Of a stretch of 64,000 nt of DNA, positions 54,772-64,000 are shown in pieces. The position numbers were made by a program, and so were the translations under genes. Origin of the DNA: Caulobacter sp. FWC26 (lineage in GTDB: Bacteria; Pseudomonadota; Alphaproteobacteria; Caulobacterales; Caulobacteraceae); the NCBI RefSeq assembly GCF_002742645.2, contig NZ_CP033875.1, positions 930,001 to 994,000 of the forward strand, written 5' to 3'. A model generated the notes under the pieces. The model did no database searches, had not been told where the DNA came from, and saw nothing but the letters and a program-made list of their open reading frames with translations. Each line of letters opens with the position of its first letter. The stretch's first letter is position 1.

Positions 54772-57192
54772 TTAAACCACCGTCAGCGTCGCCTTCTTCA
54801 GGTCGACCGAGTTCGGCCCCACCATGATCGAGAAGTCGCCGGGCTCGACGACGCGCTTCATGTCCAGGTTCCACATCGACAGGTCCGAGGGCTTGATCTC
54901 GAAGGTGACCGTGGTCCTGGCGCCGGGGGCCAGGGTGACGCGCTTGAAGTGCTTCAGCTCAAGCACCGGACGGGTGACCGAGGCGGCCTCGTCATGGACA
55001 TAGAGCTGGACCACCTCGTCGCCGGCCACCTTGCCGGTGTTGGTCACCTCGACCTCGACCTTGACGCTTTCGCCCGGGCCGATCCGGGTCTTGGCGAGGC
55101 GGGGGGCGGAGATGTCGAAGGTGGTGTAGGACAGGCCGAAGCCGAACGGGTAGAGCGGGGTCGTCTCGCCATCCAGATAGCCGCGGCGGGCCGTGGGCTT
55201 GCGGTTGTAGTAGATCGGCAACTGGCCGACGTCGCGGGCGATGCTGACCGGCAGCTTGCCGCCCGGATTGGCGCGGCCGAACAGCACGTCGGCGGCGGCG
55301 TGGCCGGTCTCCTGGCCAAGGTACCAGCCCTCGACGATGGCGTCGGCGCGTTCCTTCAACAGGTTGATCGACAGCGGGCGGCCGTTCAGCAGGAAGACGA
55401 CGGTCGGCTTGCCGAGCTCGAAGATCGCCTTGGCCAGATCGTTCTGCTGGCCCATCAGGTCCAGGCTGTCGCGGTCACCCAGGTGATTGTCGGCCCAGGC
55501 CTCGCGGCTGGTCTGCTCGTTGTCGCCCAACACCATGACCACGACATCGGCCTTCTTGGCGACCTCGACGGCCTCGGCGATCAGCTTGGCGTTGACGGCC
55601 GGGTCGGTGAACTTGACCTCGTCCTGCGCCCAGATGCGCTGTTCGGTGATCCGCACGGCTTCGGCGTAATCAAGCTGGAAGCCCTGAGCCTTGGCTTCGG
55701 CGGTCAAGCCCTCGTGGATCGAGACCACATGGCGCGGTACGTCCGAATAGCCGCCGATCGGCGTGTCCTTGGCGTGCGTGCCCAAGAGGGCCAGGCGCTT
55801 GATCTTCTTGCCGTCCAGCGGCAGGACGTTCTTGTCGTTCTTGAGCAGAACCACGGCCTTGCGGGCGGCTTCGCGGGCCAGGGCGACGGCGTCAGGCGTT
55901 GCAGTCTTGGCGTCGGCGGTCTTCTCGTCGCAGTAGGGGTTCTCGAACAGGCCGGCCTGGAACTTCATCTCCAGCACGCGGGCGACGGCGGCGTCGACTT
56001 CGAATTGCGGGATGCGACCGGCCTTCACCAGTTCGGGGATCAGGACGTAGGCTTCGCCGTCCGGAAGCTCGACATCGACGCCAGCGTGCATCGCCCACAC
56101 GGCGGTGTCGGCCAGCTTGTCGGTCATCTTGTGACGGCTCGTCATCTCCTTGATGGCGAAGTAGTCGCTCTGGACCGAGCCCTTGTAGCCCCATTCCTCG
56201 CGCAGGATCTTGGTCAGCAGCCAGCGGTTGGCGTGCGAGGGCACGCCGTCGATCTCGTTGTACGACGGCATCACCGACCGCACCGGCAGTTCCTTCACCG
56301 CGCGCTCGAACGGCGGGAAGAAATTCTCGCGCAGGGTTCGCTCGGCGATCTGGGCGGGGCCGACGTTGGTGCCGTTCTCGGGCTGGCCGTGGCCGGTCAT
56401 GTGCTTGAGGGTGACGAACACCTTGTCCTTGGCCAGCGGCAGGGTCGCGCCTTGGAAGCCACGGATGGCGGCCAGGCCGATCTCGGCGCAGACGTGCGGG
56501 TCTTCGCCGTAGGTCTCCTCGATGCGGCCCCAGCGTGGGTCACGAGCCACGTCGACGACGGGCGCCAGGGCCAGGTTCGAGCCGCGGGCGCGCATCTCGC
56601 GGGCGGCGACGGCGAAGATCTTCTCGGTCAGTTCGGGATCGAAGGTCGAGGCCAGGGCGATCGACTGCGGGAAGCTGGTCGCGTCGCGCGCCACATAGCC
56701 GTGCAGCGCCTCGTCGTGCATCAGCAGCGGGATGCCCAGGCGCGTCTTCTCGACCGCCCACTTCTGGGCGGCGTTGGTGTAGCGCGCGGTCTCGACGGCG
56801 TTGCGATTGACCGCGCCGTCGTCGGCGCCGGCGGCCGCGCCGATGACGGTCACCGGCTTGGCGCCCTTGCGGTCCGAGGGGCGCGAAATCTGTCCGAGGC
56901 CATTGGGGAAGTTCTTGGTGGCCTGCTCGGGCGAGAACTCGCCTTCCGGCGTCTGGATCTTGTTCTTGGTCAACCAGATGCCGATCAACTGGGCGGCTTT
57001 CTCCTCCAGCGTCATGCGCGAGAGCAGGTCCTGGACGCGTGCGTCGATCGGCTGCGCGGGGTCCTTATAGAGCGGCTTGTCGCCCGACTTCTTCGGGGCC
57101 TTGTCGGCGGCCAGGGCGAAGCCAGGCGCTGCGGCGGCCGACAGGGCCGCGAGGCTCGCGCCGAACAGGCGGCGGGTGAGGGTGGTGGTCAT
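54772..57192 (-). CDS. Glycoside hydrolase family 3 beta-glucosidase, secreted
   Basis: 806 residues. The N-terminus has twin arginines (LTRRLFGASLAALSAAAAPG), so export is probably by Tat. The (beta/alpha)8 domain contains NLALAPVVDVARDPRWGR, KHMTGHGQPENG and the nucleophile D343 in QSDYFAIKEM. The second domain and a C-terminal fibronectin III-like domain (FGFGLSYTTFDI; GDEVVQLYVHDEAASV) complete a normal GH3. It probably releases glucose or xylose from oligosaccharides. A LacI-type operator lies 96 bp upstream. Confidence 0.95.
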   Translation of the reverse strand: MTTTLTRRLFGASLAALSAAAAPGFALAADKAPKKSGDKPLYKDPAQPIDARVQDLLSRMTLEEKAAQLIGIWLTKNKIQTPEGEFSPEQATKNFPNGLGQISRPSDRKGAKPVTVIGAAAGADDGAVNRNAVETARYTNAAQKWAVEKTRLGIPLLMHDEALHGYVARDATSFPQSIALASTFDPELTEKIFAVAAREMRARGSNLALAPVVDVARDPRWGRIEETYGEDPHVCAEIGLAAIRGFQGATLPLAKDKVFVTLKHMTGHGQPENGTNVGPAQIAERTLRENFFPPFERAVKELPVRSVMPSYNEIDGVPSHANRWLLTKILREEWGYKGSVQSDYFAIKEMTSRHKMTDKLADTAVWAMHAGVDVELPDGEAYVLIPELVKAGRIPQFEVDAAVARVLEMKFQAGLFENPYCDEKTADAKTATPDAVALAREAARKAVVLLKNDKNVLPLDGKKIKRLALLGTHAKDTPIGGYSDVPRHVVSIHEGLTAEAKAQGFQLDYAEAVRITEQRIWAQDEVKFTDPAVNAKLIAEAVEVAKKADVVVMVLGDNEQTSREAWADNHLGDRDSLDLMGQQNDLAKAIFELGKPTVVFLLNGRPLSINLLKERADAIVEGWYLGQETGHAAADVLFGRANPGGKLPVSIARDVGQLPIYYNRKPTARRGYLDGETTPLYPFGFGLSYTTFDISAPRLAKTRIGPGESVKVEVEVTNTGKVAGDEVVQLYVHDEAASVTRPVLELKHFKRVTLAPGARTTVTFEIKPSDLSMWNLDMKRVVEPGDFSIMVGPNSVDLKKATLTVV

Positions 57193-57287
57193 CCGGTCGT
57201 TTCCCCGAGGCTGAGCGTGACGCTAGCGGCTCTCAGTCGCCGCTGTTGCCGGGCACTATGGGGGCGGTTGTCAGACCACTCAAGCAA

Positions 57288-57309
57288 GAAATGGTACCGG
57301 TCTCATTTC
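57288..57309. promoter_or_regulatory. LacI-type operator upstream of GH3 gene
   Basis: GAAATG-N10-CATTTC, with the core TGGTACCGGTCTCA (57292-57305) fitting the LacI-family pattern TGnnAnCGnTnnCA. It lies about 100 bp before the GH3 start. It suggests sugar-dependent repression of GH3 and the downstream esterase. Confidence 0.55.
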
Positions 57310-57336
57310 TTGTCGTAGAAACTGCTCTTGGATCGC

Positions 57337-57843
57337 TCAGTGCAGTGGGCCAGACACGGGCGACCGGGCGGTCGGCCGGCTGGCCTCGTCCATCCAATCG
57401 GGCCAGATGCGATCGGTCCAGCCCGCCGCGCCATATTGGCGGCGCAAGATGCCCAGCCATTGGCGCAGGTGCTCGGTCGCCATGGACAGACGCGCCGCGC
57501 CGCCGTCCTCCGATCGGAAGGTCAGGGCCGCGCCCTCTCGGCCTGACAGAATGTCCACCGAGTCGACGCGCCAACTGGCGGCGGGCGCCGTGGCCTCGAC
57601 GGCGGGTTGCGGCGGCAGGGACGCCTCGGCCGCCTGTTGGGCGAACTCTTGCAACAAGGCGTCGCTGTTCGAGTCCGCACGCTCCAGACCCCCGGTCAGA
57701 CGCGGGACGAGCAGGTTCAAAAGTCGCTGGGTGAGCCACAGCACGATGGTCGCGCCATCGGCCGTCTCGCCACTGATCCGAATACGGTCCTCGACCGGGA
57801 CATACTCGGTGGTCACGCGTTGGAGTTCGGGAGCGTCCGTCAT
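57337..57843 (-). CDS. Protein of unknown function
   Basis: 168 residues from ATG 57843 (MTDAPELQRVTTEY); an in-frame TTG at 57858 is possible. No signal peptide or membrane span. The first half looks like two beta strands and a helix (VEDRIRISGETADGATIVLW, then LTQRLLNLLVPRL); the second has SWRVDSVDILSGREGAALTF and a tryptophan-rich end (WLGILRRQYGAAGWTDRIW). I do not recognise a family. It is between GH3 and M61 on the same strand, behind a terminator. Confidence 0.65.
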   Translation of the reverse strand: MTDAPELQRVTTEYVPVEDRIRISGETADGATIVLWLTQRLLNLLVPRLTGGLERADSNSDALLQEFAQQAAEASLPPQPAVEATAPAASWRVDSVDILSGREGAALTFRSEDGGAARLSMATEHLRQWLGILRRQYGAAGWTDRIWPDWMDEASRPTARSPVSGPLH

Positions 57844-57910
57844 CTCGTTTCCGGCCAAGCCTGAACAGGCCTTGTAACCGCAGTCGATCGCCCGCGAAGT
57901 CGGGAAAATG

Positions 57911-57948
57911 AAAAAGGGCCCGCCTGGGAGGGGTGCGGGCCCTTTTTT
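57911..57948. terminator. Bidirectional rho-independent terminator
   Basis: AAAAAGGGCCCGC, an 11-base loop, then GCGGGCCCTTTTTT: an eight-base GC stem flanked by A and T runs. On the minus strand it follows the M61 peptidase gene by about 110 bp and ends it before the 57.8 kb gene. Confidence 0.9.
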
Positions 57949-58061
57949 GGTACGCGTTCAGAGGGATCGAACAGGACGGAAGATGACTCAAACGCCGCTC
58001 TTCCGCCCTTCCCCATATCGTCGCAGGTCGCGAACGGGTCGCAACGCTGCGATGGGTGTCG

Positions 58062-60014
58062 CTATTTGCGCGGCGTCAGGATGTCGCCGAGGCGATCGGG
58101 AACCCCGGCGATCCGCTCCAGCCGCGGGTACCGCAGGCCGCCGCGATAGTCGATCTTGACCATCTTGTAGCGTGCGCCGTCCTTGATCAGCAGCTCGACG
58201 AGCGGGTTCTCGGGTTTGGCCGCCGCCTTGACCGCAGCCTTCAGCTTGTCGCTATCAAGCTGCTCGCCATTGACCGCCACGACGGTCAGGCCTTGGGTGA
58301 GCCCAGCCTTGAACGCCGGACCGCCCCATTGGACGTCCGAGATGACGCCATCCGAACCCACGGTCAGGCCCAGCGAGTAGGTCAGGGCGGTGTTCTTGGC
58401 GCGGGACTCGGCCGACTTCATGAATTCGGTGGGCGTGTCGGTATAGACCAGCTTGTAGCCGCCGCGCCCCAGACCATCGAGCGGCGCTTCTTCCTGGACC
58501 TTCTGGATACGGGTCTTCAGGAAGGCGGCCCAGTCGTTGGCCACCACGCCGTTCAGGGCCGCGACCACGTCGTCGAAGGTGTAGGTGCGCGGCACATACG
58601 AGCCGTTGTCGACGCCGAAGAAGGCCTTGGCGAAGTCGTCCAGCGACTTTTTACCGCCCGTCTTCTCGCGGATCACCGTGTCGGCGTCGAGCCAGACCAG
58701 CATGCCTTCGGAGTAGTAGTCCTCGCTGCGCTGCCACGAAAGCCACGACAGCGGACGACGGTTGGCGATGATCGGGTCATTGGTGGTGTCCTGCACCGGA
58801 CGCCAGTCGCGGCCCCGACGGTTGTCGTAGGCGGCGGCGGTGGCGGCGATGGAGTCCATCGCCTGCTGCTTGGTCAGCAGGCCCGAGCGCGCGGCCAGGA
58901 CGTTGCCCCAGTACTGGGTCTGGCCCTCATAGACCCACATCAGGCTGTCGCGCATCGGCACGTTCAGGTTCGGCGTCCACAGGTCGGCGGCGCGGCGGAA
59001 CTTGCCGTTCCAAGAGTGGGTGTATTCGTGGCTGAGCAGGTCGCGGCCCACGAAGCTCTTGTCCCACTCGGTGAAGTACTTCGGCGTGACGCGGTTTTCC
59101 GATGAGCGGTGGTGCTCCAGGCCGATGCCGCCCAGCTTGTCCGACAGGGCGACCAGGAAGTCGTAGTGGTCGTAGTGGTGCGAGCCGAACACCTTGTAGG
59201 CCTGCTGCACTAGATCCTTGTGGACCTGGATATGCTCGGGCTTGGCCTCCAGCAGTTCGGGGCTGTCGGCGACCATGTTCAGGCGCACGGGCGCGGGGCC
59301 GGTCGGGTCCAGATCGATCGACTTGAAGTACTTGCCGGCGAAGATCGGCGAGTCGACCAGGGTCTCGACCGTGGTGGGCTTGAAGGTCGTGACCTGACCT
59401 TCGACCTTGGCGGTCTCCAGCGCCGAGGCCAGCTTCCAGCCTTCCGGCAGCTTGATGCTGGCCTCGATCGGGATTTGGCGCGTGTAGTAACCGGCGGGGT
59501 ACAGTGCGACCTGCAGCCATTGCAGGTTCAGCATCTCGGGCGTCACCTGGATCCGGCCGATGCGGCTCTCGACCGCCGTCAGGAACTGATAGCTGACCTG
59601 GATTTCCCGGGCGTCGGCGGGGACGTCGACGTGGAAGGCGTGGACGCTGATGACATCGCGGGTCCACGGGATGCGCTTGCCGTTGGCCGTGACCACCAGG
59701 CCCGCCAGCTTGTCGAGGTCGTTGCGCGGCGAGTGGCCGCCCGGGACCCACTGCGGATACAGGAAGATGAAGTGCCCGGCCTTGCTCACCGGAATGGTCG
59801 TGGTGACGGTCCAGATCTTGCGGTCCAGATCGGTGGCGTCCACCGCCAGCTTGAGCGGGCCAGCCGCGTAGGGGATGTCGCGGGGCGCTGGGATCGGCGC
59901 GGTGGGGGCGGCCGACTCCGGCCAGGGCTGCGACGCGGCCGGGCTAGGGACTTGGGCCAGAGCGGCGGTCGCGGCCAGGGACAGGACGGACACGGAGAAG
60001 AGCAGCGCTTTCAC
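58062..60014 (-). CDS. M61 family metallopeptidase (glycyl aminopeptidase-like) with PDZ domain
   Basis: 650 residues from GTG 60014, with GGGGTG upstream; a TTG at 60026 is possible. Signal peptide KALLFSVSVLSLAATAALAQ. An N-terminal beta domain is followed by the gluzincin site HEYTH at 329-333 and the third zinc Glu in MWVYEGQTQYWG. A C-terminal PDZ domain (about residues 540-610; YSLGLTVGSDGVISDVQWGG-type) is normal for M61. It probably trims glycine- or alanine-rich peptides in the periplasm. It is followed by a terminator and divergent from dnaG. Confidence 0.93.
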   Translation of the reverse strand: MKALLFSVSVLSLAATAALAQVPSPAASQPWPESAAPTAPIPAPRDIPYAAGPLKLAVDATDLDRKIWTVTTTIPVSKAGHFIFLYPQWVPGGHSPRNDLDKLAGLVVTANGKRIPWTRDVISVHAFHVDVPADAREIQVSYQFLTAVESRIGRIQVTPEMLNLQWLQVALYPAGYYTRQIPIEASIKLPEGWKLASALETAKVEGQVTTFKPTTVETLVDSPIFAGKYFKSIDLDPTGPAPVRLNMVADSPELLEAKPEHIQVHKDLVQQAYKVFGSHHYDHYDFLVALSDKLGGIGLEHHRSSENRVTPKYFTEWDKSFVGRDLLSHEYTHSWNGKFRRAADLWTPNLNVPMRDSLMWVYEGQTQYWGNVLAARSGLLTKQQAMDSIAATAAAYDNRRGRDWRPVQDTTNDPIIANRRPLSWLSWQRSEDYYSEGMLVWLDADTVIREKTGGKKSLDDFAKAFFGVDNGSYVPRTYTFDDVVAALNGVVANDWAAFLKTRIQKVQEEAPLDGLGRGGYKLVYTDTPTEFMKSAESRAKNTALTYSLGLTVGSDGVISDVQWGGPAFKAGLTQGLTVVAVNGEQLDSDKLKAAVKAAAKPENPLVELLIKDGARYKMVKIDYRGGLRYPRLERIAGVPDRLGDILTPRK

Positions 60015-60211
60015 GAAACACCCCAATGCGGCGCGCGGGCGTGCTCCCCGCGACGAAGAAGCTGGGATGTTTGTGGCGTCGGCGGACGGTTGTCGAGGGT
60101 GGGTGAGCCCATTTTTCCACCTGTCTTCGCGGTGGGGCCGTGTCTCGCAGGCGCCAACCTGTGATAGGAAGAACGCCCCCTGGCCACCGGCCAGAACCTC
60201 GCCCTCGGACC

Positions 60212-62143
60212 ATGCGTTTCGACGATCGCTTCCTCGAAGAACTGAAGTCCCGCCTTCGCCCGTCCGACGTGATCGGAAAGTCGGTGAAGCTGCGGCGGCA
60301 GGGGCGCGAATATGCGGGGCTATCGCCGTTCACCAAGGAAAAGAGCCCGTCGTTCTTCGTCAACGACGAGAAGGGCTTCTACCACTGCTTCTCCAGCGGC
60401 AAGCACGGCGACATCATCAGCTTCCTGCAGGAGACCGAGCGGCTGACTTTCGCCGAGGCGGTCGAGCGACTGGCGGCGGAAGCGGGCATGAGCCTGCCCG
60501 AGGTCGACCCCCGCGCCGCGCGCGAGGAACAGAAGCGCTCGTCGCTGGGCGACTGGATGGAGCTGGCGGCCGCCTGGTTCGAGAGCGAGTTGCGCCGTCC
60601 GGTCGGCCAGGCGGCGCGGGCCTATCTTGAAAAGCGTGGCCTGCCCGAGAGCGAGTGGAGCCGCTTCCGCATCGGCTTTGCGCCCAATAACCGCACGGGG
60701 CTGAAGGACTATCTGATCGCCAAGGGCGCCAAGCCGGGCGACCTCGTTGACGCCGGGGTGCTGATCGCGCCCGAAGACGGCGGCCAGCCCTATGACCGCT
60801 TCCGCGACCGGATCATCTTCCCGATCACCGACAGCCGGGGAAAGGTCGTCTCGTTCGGCGGCCGGGCGATGGATCCGAACGCCCGCGCCAAGTACCTGAA
60901 CGGCCCCGAGACCAGCCTCTTCCACAAGGGGCGGGTGCTGTACGGCCTGTTCGAGGCCCGCAAGATCCTCCACGCCGGCCAGAGCGGCGGCGAGAAGCCG
61001 CCGATGGTGGTGGTCGAGGGCTATATGGACGTCATCGCCTGCCAGCGCGCCGGCGTGCCGGCCGTGGCGGCCATGGGCACGGCCCTGACCGAGGAGCAGA
61101 TGGAGGGCCTCTGGCGCCTGCATCCGACGCCGACCCTGTGCTTCGACGGCGACAAGGCCGGCAAGCGCGCCGCCGACCGCGCCATCGACCGCGCCCTGCC
61201 GCTGCTCAAGCCCGGCCGCTCGTTCCTGTTCTCGATGCCGGTGGGCGGCAAGGACCCCGACGATGTTTTGCGCGAGCAGGGCCCTGCAGCGCTGAAGGCC
61301 CAGCTGTCGGACGCCAAGCCCTTCGTCGAGGCCCTGTTCGAGCGCGAGCGCGATCTTGAGCCCTTCGACACGCCCGAGCAGCGCACCAACCTCAAGGTCC
61401 GCCTGCGCACCCTGGCGGCGACCATCGCCGACAAGGACCTGGCGCACGCCTACAAGGAAGAGCTGCTGGACCGGCTGGACGAGATGCGCGCCGCGCGCCG
61501 CGTCAAGTCCGACGCCAGCGACGCGGGCCGCGCCCTGTCGCGGGCGCGCTGGGACAACGCCCCGCGTCGTCCCTGGGGCAAGCCGCGCCTGGAGGGCGCC
61601 ACCGCCGAGGGCCGTCAGGCCGCCGCCGCCCTGCACCAGGCGCCGCGTCCGTTCTCGGCCGCCCTGCTGATCGCCGCGATCCGCGATCCCAAGGTGGTCG
61701 ACGACCGCATCGAGGTGCTGATGAACCAGGGCTTCGGCGACGAGCGGCTGGACGCCATCGCCCAGGAACTCGTCAATCTGCGACTGGAGACCGATCACGT
61801 TGAGGCCGGCCTGCTGAAGGGGCGGCTTGCTTCGGCCGGCTATGACGAGGGCGTGCTATCCTCGTTGGAGCGCGCGGCCGCCCATGTGAAGGCGCTGGAT
61901 GTCGCCCAGAGCGCGGCCCAAAGCCCCGAGGAAGCGATCCGGGGACTATGGTCCCAGGCCTTCGATCTGTTGCTGCGATTGACGGCCCTGGAGCGCGCCG
62001 TCGACGACGCCAAGACCGACCTCGCCGACGAAAGCGATTTCCAGACCCTCCTGCGGCTCAAGACCGAGCGAGACGCGGTCAAGCGCCTGATCGAGAGCGG
62101 CGGCTGGACCGATCCGGCGCTGGTCTCGCAGGTGTTGCACTAG
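60212..62143 (+). CDS. dnaG: DNA primase
   Basis: 643 residues from ATG 60212 (MRFDDRFLEELKSRLRPSDV); upstream in-frame codons are not supported. It makes RNA primers at the replication fork. The N-terminal zinc-finger region keeps its shape but has lost most ligands: SPFT (38-41) stands in for CPFH, and HCFSSG has one Cys (C59) where two are usual. The TOPRIM core is intact (VVVEGYMDVIACQRAG; CFDGDKAGKRA). The C-terminal DnaB-binding part is present. It precedes rpoD in the usual dnaG-rpoD order. Confidence 0.97.
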   Translation: MRFDDRFLEELKSRLRPSDVIGKSVKLRRQGREYAGLSPFTKEKSPSFFVNDEKGFYHCFSSGKHGDIISFLQETERLTFAEAVERLAAEAGMSLPEVDPRAAREEQKRSSLGDWMELAAAWFESELRRPVGQAARAYLEKRGLPESEWSRFRIGFAPNNRTGLKDYLIAKGAKPGDLVDAGVLIAPEDGGQPYDRFRDRIIFPITDSRGKVVSFGGRAMDPNARAKYLNGPETSLFHKGRVLYGLFEARKILHAGQSGGEKPPMVVVEGYMDVIACQRAGVPAVAAMGTALTEEQMEGLWRLHPTPTLCFDGDKAGKRAADRAIDRALPLLKPGRSFLFSMPVGGKDPDDVLREQGPAALKAQLSDAKPFVEALFERERDLEPFDTPEQRTNLKVRLRTLAATIADKDLAHAYKEELLDRLDEMRAARRVKSDASDAGRALSRARWDNAPRRPWGKPRLEGATAEGRQAAAALHQAPRPFSAALLIAAIRDPKVVDDRIEVLMNQGFGDERLDAIAQELVNLRLETDHVEAGLLKGRLASAGYDEGVLSSLERAAAHVKALDVAQSAAQSPEEAIRGLWSQAFDLLLRLTALERAVDDAKTDLADESDFQTLLRLKTERDAVKRLIESGGWTDPALVSQVLH

Positions 62144-62559
62144 GGTTGAGGGCGAAATCGGCGCGCCAAACGCCGAAACCGTCCACATCCATCTTGACTC
62201 TGGCGTCACCCAAAGCCACATGCCGACTCAAGGATTTGCCACGCAGCTGACTGACATCACTCGGGCCGCCAGAGCGCGCGCCCTTATCGAAACAGGATGT
62301 CACCCTCGCCGCCGCCTCAGATCCCCAGCGGTCGCCGACCCGTTCAGGGAAAAGCCTGCCGTGCTCGTCGCCTGGACCTCCGCCGGTTTCCCGCGGAGCG
62401 CTTCTACATGGCGGACCAGAGCGCGAGCGAGCAGTCTGACGGGAACGTGATCCTTGGGTAAGCGCTGATCAAGGCGCGGATCAGGCAGGCAAGCCATTTC
62501 GACAAGGATTTTATCGATGCGGGCCTCGCGGGGGCGACGCGTCGACTGCGGAGAGCTTG
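62144..62559. other. Intergenic region between dnaG and rpoD
   Basis: 416 bp without a supported gene; short frames here have no good start or codon use. TTGACT at 62194-62199 could be a -35 box but the -10 region is poor. rpoD very likely has its own promoter here. The sequence is of normal GC with no repeat of families A to C and no clear hairpin. Confidence 0.4.

Positions 62560-64000
<1,441 letters not shown>

Noticed and set aside
54949..57318. 789-codon open frame opposite the GH3 gene
   Set aside because: It is a high-GC antisense shadow. The minus strand encodes a complete GH3 enzyme with signal peptide and catalytic motifs, and the plus frame shows no family features.
60325..60410. 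Sequencing error or frameshift in the dnaG zinc finger
   Set aside because: The reading frame, spacing and surrounding conserved residues are intact, and similar ligand loss is remembered from other Alphaproteobacteria.
62144..62559. Small genes in the dnaG-rpoD gap
   Set aside because: The short frames lack Shine-Dalgarno sequences and typical codon use; the region more likely carries the rpoD promoter.

Overview
The window is chromosomal DNA of a Caulobacter-type alphaproteobacterium, close to C. crescentus/vibrioides or C. segnis. This is judged from the very high GC content and from recalled similarity of RpoH, PurA, SecA, DnaG and RpoD; no search was run. Most of it is ordinary chromosome. 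I see no rRNA, tRNA, CRISPR array, prophage or insertion sequence.

Layout. 0-3.7 kb: RND efflux pump (cut by the window edge), its adaptor lipoprotein and a divergent TetR regulator sharing a 31-bp palindromic operator. 3.8-10.7 kb: small proteins, a MocR-type regulator divergent from a DUF983 protein across a 26-bp palindrome, a PHA-system protein, dipeptide epimerase, a double HxlR regulator, a thiolase-like enzyme and a DUF1295 membrane protein. 10.8-17.5 kb: five minus-strand genes (DUF72, L-serine dehydratase, M28 peptidase, D-serine-dehydratase-fold enzyme, threonine-dehydratase-fold enzyme) in which every gap holds a palindromic repeat. 17.5-25.4 kb: PagL-like lipid A deacylase, purA, a hybrid kinase / orphan protein / degenerate receiver trio, an alpha/beta hydrolase and rpoH. 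25.5-37.7 kb: small membrane protein, VOC and CMD-fold proteins, a GGDEF-EAL protein, threonine aldolase, epoxide hydrolase, EamA and CPBP membrane proteins, a membrane-anchored AraC regulator, a DUF2855 protein, and an ArsR/MFS pair. 37.8-45 kb: secA, a parvulin lipoprotein, argJ, a LacI regulator and mobA.

45.1-49.9 kb is the most interesting block: a minus-strand operon of PepSY-type membrane protein, DUF2271 protein, DUF4198 protein, ApbE flavin transferase and a membrane-anchored flavodoxin-reductase, preceded by a Fur-like box. The DUF2271 protein carries an SGAT motif of the kind ApbE flavinylates. I read the set as an iron-regulated trans-envelope electron-transfer system.

49.9-64 kb: HWE kinase with receiver, a truncated haemoglobin overlapping a 2OG-Fe(II) oxygenase, an SGNH esterase and a GH3 glycosidase behind a LacI-type operator, an unknown protein, an M61 peptidase, dnaG (with a degenerate zinc finger) and the start of rpoD. 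Two clear repeat families (A, five copies of 101-111 bp; B, two copies of 119 bp) and a looser terminator-like class C sit between genes. Two proteins appear to have C-termini encoded by class C sequence.
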